Shown: positions 1-8,574, counted from the stretch's first letter. The stretch: DNA of 64,000 bases from Oscillospiraceae bacterium (GCA_003526845.1 DPVM01000002.1:1-64000), one strand, 5' to 3'. Numbers and translations: made by a program. The notes: generated from the letters alone by a model not told the origin.

Positions 1-19
1 CCAACTGAACTACCGGGCC
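1..19 (-). tRNA. tRNA 5' end, probably tRNA-Asp (cut by window edge)
   Basis: On the minus strand the last bases read GGCCCGGTAGTTCAGTTGG, which is an acceptor strand followed by the start of a D-arm. This 5' end is typical of clostridial tRNA-Asp. The anticodon lies outside the window, so the identity is a family-based guess. It follows tRNA-Val by about 30 nt and is probably co-transcribed with it. Confidence 0.6.
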
Positions 20-25
20 ATTTGA

Positions 26-48
26 CCAAAGCAGATAAACTGCTTTGG
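26..48 (-). other. Perfect hairpin in tRNA-Val/tRNA-Asp spacer
   Basis: CCAAAGCAG and CTGCTTTGG form a perfect 9-bp stem with a 5-nt loop between the 3' CCA of tRNA-Val and the 5' end of the next tRNA. No U-run follows on the minus strand, so it does not look like a terminator. A role in processing the tRNA precursor is an inference. Confidence 0.5.
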
Positions 49-51
49 ATT

Positions 52-127
52 TGGTGGAAACAACAGGGCTCGAACCTGTGACCCCCTGCTTGTAAGGCAG
101 GTGCTCTCCCAGCTGAGCTATGCTTCC
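52..127 (-). tRNA. tRNA-Val (anticodon TAC)
   Basis: The gene is 76 nt and folds as a full cloverleaf. The acceptor GGAAGCA pairs with TGTTTCC, the D-stem is GCTC/GAGC, the anticodon stem is CCTGC/GCAGG around loop CTTACAA, and the T-arm has the TTCGAGC signature. The 3' CCA is encoded. Anticodon TAC reads GTA-type valine codons. Confidence 0.95.
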
Positions 128-132
128 GAATT

Positions 133-150
133 GTCGCTTGTTCCGGCGAC
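133..150 (-). other. Leader hairpin just upstream of tRNA-Val
   Basis: On the minus strand GTCGC and GCGAC pair around an 8-nt loop, five bases before the mature 5' end of tRNA-Val. The same stem, flanked by AA before and a TTC after, precedes the tRNA at 28162-28238. It belongs to the transcribed leader that RNase P would remove. Confidence 0.45.
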
Positions 151-164
151 TTGCGACGAGATAT

Positions 165-193
165 ATAATACAATATTATCAACGAAATGTCAA
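165..193 (-). promoter_or_regulatory. SigA promoter of the tRNA-Val operon
   Basis: TTGACA (188-193) and TATTAT (165-170) are separated by 17 bp on the minus strand, close to the SigA consensus. The inferred start is about 30 nt upstream of the mature tRNA. There is no hairpin terminator between hslO and this promoter, so readthrough from hslO is possible. Confidence 0.75.
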
Positions 194-211
194 CACTTTT
201 TTTCGGTTTTT

Positions 212-1099
212 TTATTTTTTTTCGGATGCCGATTTTATTAATGATTTTATCTCATTTGGGGTGAATTTATAAACCTTGTCGCAGAAGTGACATTCTACTT
301 GAGTATCCTCATTAGAATCTGCCATTTCGTTGAGATTTTTAATACCGGTGCTGATGAGCGCCTGCTCCACCCTTTCGCGTGAACAATTGCATTTATAACC
401 CATTGTGCTTTCGTCGAGCTTATCAAGTTCAAAACCGGCAAGAGCTGTTTTTGCAATGTCATCGGGAGTCATCGCGTTTTTTAGCATATTAGTTACGGAA
501 TCAATTTGCGAGATGTTTTTTTCGATTTTGTCAATGTCCTCATCGGGGCATCCCGGCAAAAGCTGAATAATAAATCCGCCTGCATTCGCTACGGACAAAT
601 CGGAATTAACAAGAACACCGAGCGCACAAACCGACGGTGTTTGCTCCGAAACGGCAAAATAATTAGTTATGTCCTCTGCAATTTCACCGCTGACAATCGG
701 AGTTTGACCGACATAAGGCTCTTTTAACCCTATGTCCTTGATTACATAAAGTATTCCGTCTGTGCCGACCGCTCCCTTAACATCAAGTTTGCCTTTTTCA
801 TTTAGCGGAATTTCGACAATATTGTTTTGTACCGAAGCACGGGCATTACCGTTGTAGTCTGCAACAGCTATAATTTCGCCGCACGGTCCGTTGCCATCCA
901 AACGCAAGGTAACCGTATCGTCTTTATCTTTGAGCATATCGCCCATCATAGACGCTGCGGTAATCAATCTGCCCATAGCGGCGGTAACCGTCGCAGAAGG
1001 TTTGTGTATTCTCTCCATCTCAGCAACCATATCGGTTGAATCACAGGCAATAACAAATGCACCGCCGTCTTTAGTTATATATCTGACTGTTTTACCCAT
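212..1099 (-). CDS. hslO: Hsp33 redox-regulated holdase chaperone
   Basis: This is a cytosolic chaperone that becomes active when its zinc centre is oxidised and then holds unfolding proteins during oxidative stress. The 295-aa product has the usual Hsp33 length. The N-terminal substrate-binding domain carries the conserved patch GRLITAASMMGDMLK near residue 45. The redox switch CxC (CNC, near residue 236) and CxxC (CHFC, near residue 268) is complete, so the protein should sense oxidants normally. It is the third gene of a run with yerC and a methyltransferase, starting 5 nt after the methyltransferase stop. The ATG is preceded by a modest GAGTG ribosome site. Confidence 0.95.
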   Translation of the reverse strand: MGKTVRYITKDGGAFVIACDSTDMVAEMERIHKPSATVTAAMGRLITAASMMGDMLKDKDDTVTLRLDGNGPCGEIIAVADYNGNARASVQNNIVEIPLNEKGKLDVKGAVGTDGILYVIKDIGLKEPYVGQTPIVSGEIAEDITNYFAVSEQTPSVCALGVLVNSDLSVANAGGFIIQLLPGCPDEDIDKIEKNISQIDSVTNMLKNAMTPDDIAKTALAGFELDKLDESTMGYKCNCSRERVEQALISTGIKNLNEMADSNEDTQVECHFCDKVYKFTPNEIKSLIKSASEKK

Positions 1100-1104
1100 T
1101 TATA

Positions 1105-1845
1105 TCACTCTTTTCTGCAAACGAAATACAATCGTTCGCTGTTTTCTTTTTCTTTATCGTGTGTCAGCTCGTCATATACCGAAATATCTGCAAAGCCTGC
1201 CGTTTTAAGCATTTTTATCAATTCGTCGGTATCGTATGCCCTTTCGCAAAATTCTTCGCTGAATCTGTCGTAATTTGTTCCGTTGAAAACAAAAATATCA
1301 ATCAAAAGCCTGACTTCTCGATCATCTATTGCCTCATTATCCCAAACGAGATAAAAATCGTCTTCGTCAAAAACAAATGTTTTGTCAGCCAAAACAGATT
1401 GGTGCTTATATACGGTATTGACATCAAATACAAACACACCGCCTTGTTTTAGTGACTCACAGGCGTTTTTAAACGTCGTTTGAACATCGTTTTTGTTGGT
1501 TAAATGATTTATGCTGTCGAGGCAGCAAACAGCCGAATCAAAGCGTTCTGCGTCACAATAAGACCGCATATCGCTTTTTATGAAACTTATATCAACACCG
1601 TTTTCAAAAGCCTTTTCTTGGGCTATTGTAAGCATATCCTCGCTTAAATCAACTCCGACAACATTATATCCCATTTTTGCAAATTCAACCGAAAACGAGC
1701 CGCTGCCGCAGGCAAGGTCAAGCATTTTGCCGCCGTATATCCCGAATGTTTTAAAAAAGCCAGAAATGTAATCACTTCTGACTTTATAATCAACATTTTG
1801 AGTTAAAATATCATAGTATTTTGAAAACTCGTTATAACTGCTCAT
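1105..1845 (-). CDS. Class I SAM-dependent methyltransferase
   Basis: The product has about 246 residues if started at the ATG at 1845, which has AGAGGA upstream and begins MSSYNEFSKYYD. A longer in-frame start inside yerC lacks a ribosome site. The SAM-binding motif I is LDLACGSGSFS near residue 40, followed by an acidic motif (GVDLSEDML) and a post-I motif around CCLDSINHL. The fold is of the Methyltransf_25/YdaC-like kind found in many small-molecule and protein methyltransferases. The substrate cannot be told from sequence. It overlaps the end of yerC by 14 bp, so the two are translationally linked, and it precedes hslO. Confidence 0.85.
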   Translation of the reverse strand: MSSYNEFSKYYDILTQNVDYKVRSDYISGFFKTFGIYGGKMLDLACGSGSFSVEFAKMGYNVVGVDLSEDMLTIAQEKAFENGVDISFIKSDMRSYCDAERFDSAVCCLDSINHLTNKNDVQTTFKNACESLKQGGVFVFDVNTVYKHQSVLADKTFVFDEDDFYLVWDNEAIDDREVRLLIDIFVFNGTNYDRFSEEFCERAYDTDELIKMLKTAGFADISVYDELTHDKEKENSERLYFVCRKE

Positions 1846-2137
1846 CGGCGTCCTCTTTGATGCGGTCAAAAATCTTATCATAGCCGTCACAACCGTATTG
1901 TAATGAGCGATTAACACGACTGATTGTTGCAGTCGAAGCACCCGTTTCGTTTACTATATCTGTATAGACGCACTTTTCACTGAGCATTTTTGCAACAACA
2001 AGCCTTTGGGAAAGTGTTTTTAATTCCTGAACCGTGCAAAGATCCTCGAAAAAGTCATAGCACTCCTCTCTTGTTTCAAGCGCGAGAATAGCTTTAAACA
2101 AGAAATCAACATTTTTGTTTTCTAACTTGCTGTTCAT
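1832..2137 (-). CDS. YerC/YecD-type TrpR-like DNA-binding protein
   Basis: The 101-aa protein is almost entirely helical and matches the YerC/YecD family of TrpR-repressor relatives common in Firmicutes. The reader head is LSQRLVVAKMLSEK followed by the helix-turn-helix YTDIVNETGASTATISRVNRSL (residues about 58-80). It is probably a transcriptional repressor; its ligand and targets are unknown. The start is well supported, with GGAGG 7 nt before the ATG. It is the first gene of the run with the methyltransferase and hslO and has its own promoter. Confidence 0.88.
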   Translation of the reverse strand: MNSKLENKNVDFLFKAILALETREECYDFFEDLCTVQELKTLSQRLVVAKMLSEKCVYTDIVNETGASTATISRVNRSLQYGCDGYDKIFDRIKEDADEQL

Positions 2138-2167
2138 AATTGTACCTCCAAAAGAAACATTATTTGT

Positions 2168-2196
2168 ATTTTAGCACATTAATGCGTGATAGTAAA
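2168..2196 (-). promoter_or_regulatory. Putative SigA promoter of yerC operon
   Basis: TTTACT (2191-2196) and TAAAAT (2168-2173) are spaced 17 bp apart on the minus strand, about 30 nt upstream of the yerC start. It sits directly downstream of the lysA terminator, which fits a new transcription unit. Confidence 0.6.
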
Positions 2197-2199
2197 GAA

Positions 2200-2224
2200 A
2201 AATCCCCAAATTTTTTGGGGATTT
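2200..2224 (-). terminator. Terminator after lysA
   Basis: AAATCCCCAAA and TTTGGGGATTT form a perfect 11-bp stem with a 3-nt loop, followed on the minus strand by TTTTTCTTT. It lies 6 nt after the lysA stop. Confidence 0.88.
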
Positions 2225-2230
2225 AACAAT

Positions 2231-3505
2231 TTATTCTTTAATTAAATCTTCGTAGAAGTCAAAACAATCAAATGTAGCAAAATAATCTTTCGGAGTCTCC
2301 GCTCTTCTGATTAACTGATATGAACCGTCTTCTTTGAGCAAAATTTCGGAGCTCTTAAGCTTGCCGTTATAATTATAGCCCATTGAAAATCCGTGTGCAC
2401 CTGCATCGTGGATAAAAAGTACATCACCCATATCAATCTTAGGAAGTTTTCTGTCAATCGCAAACTTGTCGCAGTTTTCGCAAAGCGAGCCTGTTACATC
2501 ATATGTATGGTCGCAAGGCTCATTTTCTTTGCCGAGAACTGTAATGTGGTGATATGCGCCGTAAATAGCCGGACGCATAAGGTTAACAGCACATGCGTCA
2601 ACTCCGATATATTCCTTGTGAGTATGTTTTTCGTTAATGGCTGTTGTAACAAGTCCGCCGTATGGACCCATCATAAATCTGCCAAGCTCTGTGCAAAGCT
2701 TAACATTGCCCATTCCGGCAGGAACAAGCACTTCATCAAATACCTTGTGAACGCCCTGACCGATTTTTGCAATATCGTTCGGCTCTTGGTCAGGTCTGTA
2801 AGGAATGCCTACACCGCCTGAAAGGTTGATAAATGTAATATTTGCGCCTGTTTCGTTTTTAAGTTTAACTGCAAGCTCAAACAAAACCTTTGCGAGCATA
2901 GGATAATAGTCGTTTGTAACTGTGTTTGATGCCAAAAATGCGTGAATACCGAACTCCTCAACGCCTTTTGATTTCATGACTTTGAATGCTTCAAAAATCT
3001 GCTCGGTAGTCATGCCGTATTTTGCATCGCCGGGGTTGTCCATAATATCGTTGCTTATTTTGAAAACGCCGCCCGGATTGTAACGGCAACTCATTTTTTT
3101 AGGTAATTTGCCGCAAGCCTTTTCAACTGCTTCAATATGAGTAATATCATCGAGATTGATAATTCCGCCCAAGTCATTGCCGAATTTAAACTCGGAAATA
3201 GGAGTATCATTTGATGAAAACATAATATCGTCGCCTACCGCACCGATTGTTCTTGCCATCATAAGCTCTGTTTTTGATGAGCAGTCGCATCCGCATCCGT
3301 ATTCTCTCAAAATATTGATTAAAAACGGGTTAGGAGTGGCTTTTACTGCAAAATACTCCTTATATCCTTTGTTCCATGCAAATGCGTCTTTAAGAGCCTG
3401 TGCATTAGCTCTGATACCTTTTTCGTCATAGAGATGAAAAGGTGTTGGGTATTCTTTTGCAATCTCCCTGACCTTATCGAGAGTTACAAACGGTTTCTTA
3501 TTCAT
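2231..3505 (-). CDS. lysA: Diaminopimelate decarboxylase-like PLP enzyme
   Basis: The product is a fold-III PLP enzyme that most likely turns meso-diaminopimelate into L-lysine, the last step of lysine synthesis. The PLP lysine is K55 in YFAVKATPNP. The glycine-rich phosphate loop is LSGGVG, and the C-terminal half has GSLCENCDKFA (the active-site Cys segment of LysA) and HDAGAHGFSMGYNYN. At about 424 aa it is near family length. Around residue 190 the usual H-hydrophobic-GSQ segment reads GIHAFLASN, so substrate specificity is less certain. The ATG at 3505 follows AGGAGG by 7 nt; a longer frame upstream overlaps engB and has no ribosome site. It is the last gene of the lon-engB-lysA unit. 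Confidence 0.82.
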   Translation of the reverse strand: MNKKPFVTLDKVREIAKEYPTPFHLYDEKGIRANAQALKDAFAWNKGYKEYFAVKATPNPFLINILREYGCGCDCSSKTELMMARTIGAVGDDIMFSSNDTPISEFKFGNDLGGIINLDDITHIEAVEKACGKLPKKMSCRYNPGGVFKISNDIMDNPGDAKYGMTTEQIFEAFKVMKSKGVEEFGIHAFLASNTVTNDYYPMLAKVLFELAVKLKNETGANITFINLSGGVGIPYRPDQEPNDIAKIGQGVHKVFDEVLVPAGMGNVKLCTELGRFMMGPYGGLVTTAINEKHTHKEYIGVDACAVNLMRPAIYGAYHHITVLGKENEPCDHTYDVTGSLCENCDKFAIDRKLPKIDMGDVLFIHDAGAHGFSMGYNYNGKLKSSEILLKEDGSYQLIRRAETPKDYFATFDCFDFYEDLIKE

Positions 3506-3528
3506 TGGTATATCCTCCTGTTCGCAAA

Positions 3529-4110
3529 TCACTTTAACGATTGCGCTATATATTTTTTTATTTCATCTACGCCTTCGCCGTTTTGTGACGAAAACGGAAT
3601 TATAGGCACATCGCCTGCACACTCGAGTTCTGTTTTTGACAACTCGAGTCTTTTTTTATATTCCTTAACCTTAAGCTTGTCCGATTTTGTCATAACAACT
3701 ATAAACGGAATATCAAGCGCCTTCATAAATTCAATCATTCCAATATCGTCGACGCTCGGTTTGTGTCGCATATCGACAAGCTGAACTACAAGTTTTATAT
3801 TTCTGCCGGATTGAAAGTAACCCTCCATAAGTTCGCCGAAACGAGCCTTTTCCTGCTTGCTTATTTTGGCATATCCGTAACCCGGTAAATCGACAAATTT
3901 TATTCCGTCAACATCATAAAAATTGATGGTTATTGTTTTTCCCGGCACAGAACTTACTCTTGCAAGCGATTTTCTGTTGAAAAGTTTGTTTAATAAAGAA
4001 CTTTTGCCGACATTTGATTTTCCCGCAAAAACGATTTCGGGAATTTGCGACGGCGGCAATTGATTCGATATGCCGTATGCCTTTTCAAATTTTGCTAAAT
4101 TATAATTCAT
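3529..4110 (-). CDS. engB: EngB/YsxC ribosome-biogenesis GTPase
   Basis: This TRAFAC-class GTPase is needed for late assembly of the 50S subunit in Bacillus. The 193-aa product shows G1 GKSNVGKSS (residues about 30-38), G2 region SSVPGKT, G3 DLPGYGYAK, G4 TKSDK and G5 SSQNG, all intact, and the length is normal for the family. The ATG follows AGGTG by a short spacer. It begins 8 nt after the lon stop. The lon-ysxC pairing is conserved across Firmicutes, which supports both calls. Confidence 0.96.
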   Translation of the reverse strand: MNYNLAKFEKAYGISNQLPPSQIPEIVFAGKSNVGKSSLLNKLFNRKSLARVSSVPGKTITINFYDVDGIKFVDLPGYGYAKISKQEKARFGELMEGYFQSGRNIKLVVQLVDMRHKPSVDDIGMIEFMKALDIPFIVVMTKSDKLKVKEYKKRLELSKTELECAGDVPIIPFSSQNGEGVDEIKKYIAQSLK

Positions 4111-4118
4111 AATTTCAC

Positions 4119-6533
4119 CTATTGAGTAATCACAGATGATTTTAAAACTGTTTCGTTTGTTGCGGAGTGTTGCAAACTTGCCTTTGGAATTTTTGTTAGT
4201 GCAATCGGCAAAATCTCGTCAAAATATTCAACGGTGATAAATTTGACCGCCTGCTTAACTTCAGGGCTAATCTCCTGCAAATCTTTATAATTGCTTTTAG
4301 GAATTATTACGGTATCGCAACCCGCCTTGTATGCCGCCATTGACTTTTCTTTAAGTCCGCCAATCGGAAGAGCCCTACCCTTAAGAGAAATTTCACCGGT
4401 CATGGCAACATTTGCTTTAATCGGGATATCTGTCAGCTCACTTAGTATCGCTGTGGTAATAGCAAGTCCCGCGGATGGTCCGTCCTTTGAAATCGCTGCT
4501 TCGGGAGCATGAATATGTATGTCCTTTGTTTTATAAAAATCGGAATCGATTCCGTATTCGTCCGATTTATAACGAATGTAGCTGACTGCTGTTTTTGCGC
4601 TCTCTTTCATAACATCGCCTAAATTACCGGTAAGTTCAAGTTTACCGGTTCCCTTTAATGCAGAAACCTCAATAGGCAACATTGTTCCGCCGACCTGAGT
4701 CCACGCAAGTCCGTTAACAACACCCACGGTATCTTTATCAAGCGACAAATCTTTTTCGTATTTTTCTATGCCTAAATATTTATTAAGATTTTTAGGCGTA
4801 ACCCTAAATACCGTTTCGCCCTCTTCAAGTGCCGTTGCAGCTTTTCTGCAAAGGTTTGAAATCTGTTTTTCAAGTCCGCGAACACCTGCCTCCTTTGTAT
4901 AGCAATCAATAATTTTATACAAAGCGGCATCGCTTATTTTAAACTCCTTTGGCGAGATATTATGCTTAAGCAATTCTTTTTTAATCAAATGCTTTTTTGC
5001 GATATTGAATTTTTCATCTGCTGTATATGAATTAAGTTCAATTACTTCCATTCTGTCATACAGCGGTGCGGAAACTGTAGAAACATCGTTTGCCGTAGTA
5101 ATAAACAAAACCTTGCTTAAATCAATCGGAAAATCAATATAATGGTCTGTAAACGAAGCGTTTTGTTCAGGGTCAAGTGCCTCTAAAAGTGCAGATGACG
5201 GGTCACCCTTATAATCATTGCCGATTTTATCAATCTCGTCAAGTAAAATTATGGGATTCATTGAGCCGCTTTTGATAAGCGCATCGATAATTCTGCCGGT
5301 CATTGCACCGATATATGTTTTTCTGTGTCCGCGAATTTCAGCCTCGTCGTGAATACCGCCGAGAGCCACACGAACATAATTTCTGTTCATAGACTTTGCA
5401 AGTGATTTTACAATACTCGTTTTGCCTACTCCGGGAGGGCCGTAAAGGCAAATTATTTGACCTGCATATCCGGGATTTCTCTTATAAACTGCAAGCGATT
5501 CGATAATTCTTGTCTTAACCTTATCGAGTCCGTAATGGTCTTTATCGAGAATTTTTCTTGATTTTTCGAGATTAATGCTGTTCTTCGTATAAATTCCGAA
5601 CGGAATTTCAAGACATTTGTCAATATAATTGCGAACAACAGTAGCCTCGTGTGAGCCGAGCGGCATTTTCATAAGTTTGTCGCATTCTTTGTAAAGGATT
5701 GCCTTTATTTCGTCACTGCACTTCAAAGCGTCTATTTTTTCTCTGTATTCATCAGCCTCTTCAATCGGGTTTTCGCCGTCGCCGAGCTGATCTGCGATGA
5801 CTTTCATTTCCTCACGGAGATAATATTCACGCTGATTTTTGTCAACCTCTTTGTTGACCTTTTCTTGAATTTCAGCCTCAATATTCAGTGTCAAATTCTC
5901 GTTTTTCAGAAGAGTGAAGAGCATTTCCGCTCTTTTTTGAGGATCAAATTCATTAAGTATTTTCTGCTTGTCCGGATAATCAAAAAATGTGTTTGAACAA
6001 ATAAAATCTGCAAGTTCACCGATTTCATTAATCGAAATGATTTTGCTTATCACCTCGTTTGAAACCTTGGCGATTTTCAGTGCGTAATTCTCAAATTCGT
6101 CCTTAAGAAGTCTTGCATAGGCGTTATTTTCCGGTGTTTGCGGAGCAATTTTTTCATCAATCTCGTTTATAACTCCTACTAAAAAAGGTTTTGGTTGAAT
6201 AATTGTAATAAGGTCACCGCGGCAAAGTCCTTCAACGGCAACGCGAAGATTCGGCGAATTCGGGATTTTAATCATTTGTTTGATTTCGCAAACTACACCG
6301 ACCTCGTATAAATCTTCAAGTTCCGGTTCGTTAACACCCGCGTCCTTTTGCGCAACAAGAAAAATACGCTGATCGTTGTTCATGGCGTTTTTCAGTGCAG
6401 CAATGCTCTTTTTTCTGCCGACATCAAAATGCAGGCTCATACCCGGAAATACGGTAAGTCCGCGTAATGCGACTATAGGCATATGCATAAATTCATTAAA
6501 TTCAGTATTGCTTGTATCTACAATTTCACTCAT
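4119..6533 (-). CDS. lon: ATP-dependent protease Lon
   Basis: Lon is a cytosolic AAA+ serine protease that degrades misfolded and regulatory proteins. The 804-aa product has the full domain order: N-terminal substrate-binding domain (about 1-215), a coiled helical stretch, AAA+ module with Walker A GPPGVGKTS (near 364) and Walker B ILLDEIDKIG, and a C-terminal S16 protease domain with the catalytic Ser in DGPSAGLA (near 685) and Lys in GGLKEKSMAAYKAG (near 728). No residue is missing. It starts at an ATG behind AAGGAAT. It has its own promoter and leads the lon-engB-lysA transcription unit, separated from clpX by a terminator. Confidence 0.97.
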   Translation of the reverse strand: MSEIVDTSNTEFNEFMHMPIVALRGLTVFPGMSLHFDVGRKKSIAALKNAMNNDQRIFLVAQKDAGVNEPELEDLYEVGVVCEIKQMIKIPNSPNLRVAVEGLCRGDLITIIQPKPFLVGVINEIDEKIAPQTPENNAYARLLKDEFENYALKIAKVSNEVISKIISINEIGELADFICSNTFFDYPDKQKILNEFDPQKRAEMLFTLLKNENLTLNIEAEIQEKVNKEVDKNQREYYLREEMKVIADQLGDGENPIEEADEYREKIDALKCSDEIKAILYKECDKLMKMPLGSHEATVVRNYIDKCLEIPFGIYTKNSINLEKSRKILDKDHYGLDKVKTRIIESLAVYKRNPGYAGQIICLYGPPGVGKTSIVKSLAKSMNRNYVRVALGGIHDEAEIRGHRKTYIGAMTGRIIDALIKSGSMNPIILLDEIDKIGNDYKGDPSSALLEALDPEQNASFTDHYIDFPIDLSKVLFITTANDVSTVSAPLYDRMEVIELNSYTADEKFNIAKKHLIKKELLKHNISPKEFKISDAALYKIIDCYTKEAGVRGLEKQISNLCRKAATALEEGETVFRVTPKNLNKYLGIEKYEKDLSLDKDTVGVVNGLAWTQVGGTMLPIEVSALKGTGKLELTGNLGDVMKESAKTAVSYIRYKSDEYGIDSDFYKTKDIHIHAPEAAISKDGPSAGLAITTAILSELTDIPIKANVAMTGEISLKGRALPIGGLKEKSMAAYKAGCDTVIIPKSNYKDLQEISPEVKQAVKFITVEYFDEILPIALTKIPKASLQHSATNETVLKSSVITQ

Positions 6534-6564
6534 TAATAATAATTCCTTAAAAATAATTAGATAT

Positions 6565-6593
6565 ATTATATAATAATTATATTAAAAACGCAA
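6565..6593 (-). promoter_or_regulatory. Putative SigA promoter of lon
   Basis: TTGCGT (6588-6593) and TATAAT (6565-6570) lie 17 bp apart on the minus strand, about 30 nt before the lon start. I see no CtsR-type or HrcA-type heat-shock operator in the gap. Confidence 0.65.
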
Positions 6594-6609
6594 CGAATAA
6601 ATATAAAAA

Positions 6610-6640
6610 ATTGAGAGGTATTTTAAAAATACCTCTCAAT
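6610..6640 (-). terminator. Terminator after clpX
   Basis: ATTGAGAGGTATTTT and its exact complement form an almost loop-less inverted repeat 1 nt after the clpX stop, followed on the minus strand by a TTTTTTAT tract. It separates tig-clpP-clpX from lon. Confidence 0.85.
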
Positions 6641-6641
6641 T

Positions 6642-7925
6642 TTATGCGTTTTTCAAATCGTTTGAATGTAAAACGATAGGTCTGCGCTTTTTATTTGTTC
6701 TGATAAGCGGCTTTGCTCCGTTTTTTACACAATCTTCGGTGATAGTTACGCTCTCAATTGTAAAATCAGATGGGATTTCATACATAAGCTCGTTTAAAAT
6801 TCCCTCAAAAACTGACCTCAATCCCCTTGCGCCGGTTTTTCTCTCCAACGTAATATCTGCGATTGCGTCAAGCGCCTCCGGCATAAACTCAAGTTTTACA
6901 TCGTCCATTGCAAACAATTTTGTATATTGGTTGACAATGGAATTTTTAGGTTCTGTCATAATTCTTACAAGTGATTCTTTATCTAAATCCTGAAGAACCG
7001 AAATGACGGGAATTCTGCCGATAAGCTCCGGAATTAAGCCGTATTTAACAAGGTCGTGTTGATTAACATTACTCATAATATCTTTCAAATCAACCTTGTT
7101 TTGCTCAAGTTCCGAGGCAAAGCCGAGGGAATTTCTGCCGAGGCGCTTTTCAACGATTTTTTCAATACCGTCAAAAGCACCGCCGCAGATAAACAAAATA
7201 TTTGTAGTATCAATTTGAATAAAATCCTGTTGAGGATGCTTTCTGCCGCCTCCGGGAGGAACATTCGACACGGTTCCTTCAAGAATTTTAAGAAGTGCTT
7301 GTTGAACACCTTCACCGCTGACATCGCGGGTAATAGAGCGGTTTTCGCTTTTGCGTGAAATTTTATCTATCTCATCGACATAAATAATTCCGCGCTGTGC
7401 CTTTTCAATATCAAAATCTGCCGCTTGAATAAGGCGAAGCAAAATGTTTTCAACATCCTCACCGACATATCCCGCTTCTGTAAGAGTAGTTGCATCGGCA
7501 ATTGCAAACGGTACATTAAGAATGCGTGCAAGCGTTTGAGCAAGCATAGTTTTTCCCACACCTGTCGGACCCAAAAGCAAAATGTTGCTTTTTTGAAGTT
7601 CAACATCGTTATCGCCGCCGTAAAAAATACGCTTATAGTGATTGTAAACGGCAACAGACAAAACCTTTTTTGCCTCATCCTGACCTACAACATACTCATC
7701 AAGCTTATTTTTTATATCAATAGGCTTTGGCAAAACCATATCGGGGGCCTGCTTGTTTTCAGAGCGTTTCGGAGCACTGTCAGACGAAATTAAATCGTAG
7801 CAAAGAGAAATACAATCATCGCATATAAATACGCCCGGTCCCTCTATTAACTTGTTAACCATAGACTCACTTTTGCCGCAGAACGAGCATCTTGCGACAT
7901 GTGAATTAGATTCATCTCTGCCCAT
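6642..7925 (-). CDS. clpX: ClpX, ATPase subunit of ClpXP protease
   Basis: ClpX unfolds substrates and feeds them to ClpP. The 427-aa product begins with the C4 zinc-binding domain (C13, C16, C35, C38) that recruits substrates and adaptors. The AAA+ core has Walker A GPTGVGKT near residue 120, pore loop GYVG near 150, Walker B IIYVDEIDKI, sensor segments and the ClpP-docking IGR-type loop at IGRIP... region preceded by GLIPELIGR. It starts 13 nt after clpP, and the gene order tig-clpP-clpX-lon matches other Firmicutes, where clpP is sometimes elsewhere. The ATG follows AGGGG. Confidence 0.97.
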   Translation of the reverse strand: MGRDESNSHVARCSFCGKSESMVNKLIEGPGVFICDDCISLCYDLISSDSAPKRSENKQAPDMVLPKPIDIKNKLDEYVVGQDEAKKVLSVAVYNHYKRIFYGGDNDVELQKSNILLLGPTGVGKTMLAQTLARILNVPFAIADATTLTEAGYVGEDVENILLRLIQAADFDIEKAQRGIIYVDEIDKISRKSENRSITRDVSGEGVQQALLKILEGTVSNVPPGGGRKHPQQDFIQIDTTNILFICGGAFDGIEKIVEKRLGRNSLGFASELEQNKVDLKDIMSNVNQHDLVKYGLIPELIGRIPVISVLQDLDKESLVRIMTEPKNSIVNQYTKLFAMDDVKLEFMPEALDAIADITLERKTGARGLRSVFEGILNELMYEIPSDFTIESVTITEDCVKNGAKPLIRTNKKRRPIVLHSNDLKNA

Positions 7926-7938
7926 TAAACAGTAGCCC

Positions 7939-8529
7939 CTATCTCTTTTCGATTACCTTATCAACCAAGCCGTATGCACATGCCTCTTCTGCAGACATCC
8001 AATTGTCACGGTCTGTATCTTTGACAAGGGTTTCATAATCCTTACCTGTATTTTGTGCAAGAATTCTGTTGAGTTTTTCCTTTGTTTTGATAAGGTTGTT
8101 AGCCGCAATTTCAATATCGGTAGCCTGACCTGTAAGTCCATTGCCGCCGACAAGCGGTTGGTGAATCAAAATTTCACTGTTAGGAAGAGCAATTCTCTTG
8201 CCTTTTGTGCCGCTTGAGAGCAAAAATGCACCCATACTTGCAGCCATACCGACACAAATTGTCGAAACATCGCATTTAATGTATTTCATTGTATCGTAAA
8301 TTGCAAGACCTGCGGTCACTGAGCCGCCCGGTGAATTAATGTAAAGCGAAATATCCTTTTCGCTGTCCTGACTTTCAAGGAAGAGAAGCTGTGCAACAAC
8401 CAAAGAAGCGCTTGTATCATCTACTTGGTCGGACAAAACAATAATTCTGTCGGAAAGAAGCCTTGAAAAAATATCAACACTGCGTTCGCCCGAGCTTGAT
8501 TGCTCGATTACATATGGCATTGATGGCAT
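7939..8529 (-). CDS. clpP: ClpP protease subunit
   Basis: ClpP forms the tetradecameric serine-protease barrel of ClpXP. With the start chosen here (ATG at 8529, MPSMPYVIEQ), the catalytic triad is S98 (GMAASMGA), H123 (EILIHQPL) and D171 (DTDRDNW). A GTG three codons upstream is in frame but lies almost on top of the AGGA ribosome site, so it is unlikely to be used. At 196 aa the length is normal for the family. It lies 45 nt after tig and 13 nt before clpX. Confidence 0.96.
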   Translation of the reverse strand: MPSMPYVIEQSSSGERSVDIFSRLLSDRIIVLSDQVDDTSASLVVAQLLFLESQDSEKDISLYINSPGGSVTAGLAIYDTMKYIKCDVSTICVGMAASMGAFLLSSGTKGKRIALPNSEILIHQPLVGGNGLTGQATDIEIAANNLIKTKEKLNRILAQNTGKDYETLVKDTDRDNWMSAEEACAYGLVDKVIEKR

Positions 8530-8574
8530 TATAATCACATTCCTTTATAATTGAAATTATTAATTAATCTTAAA

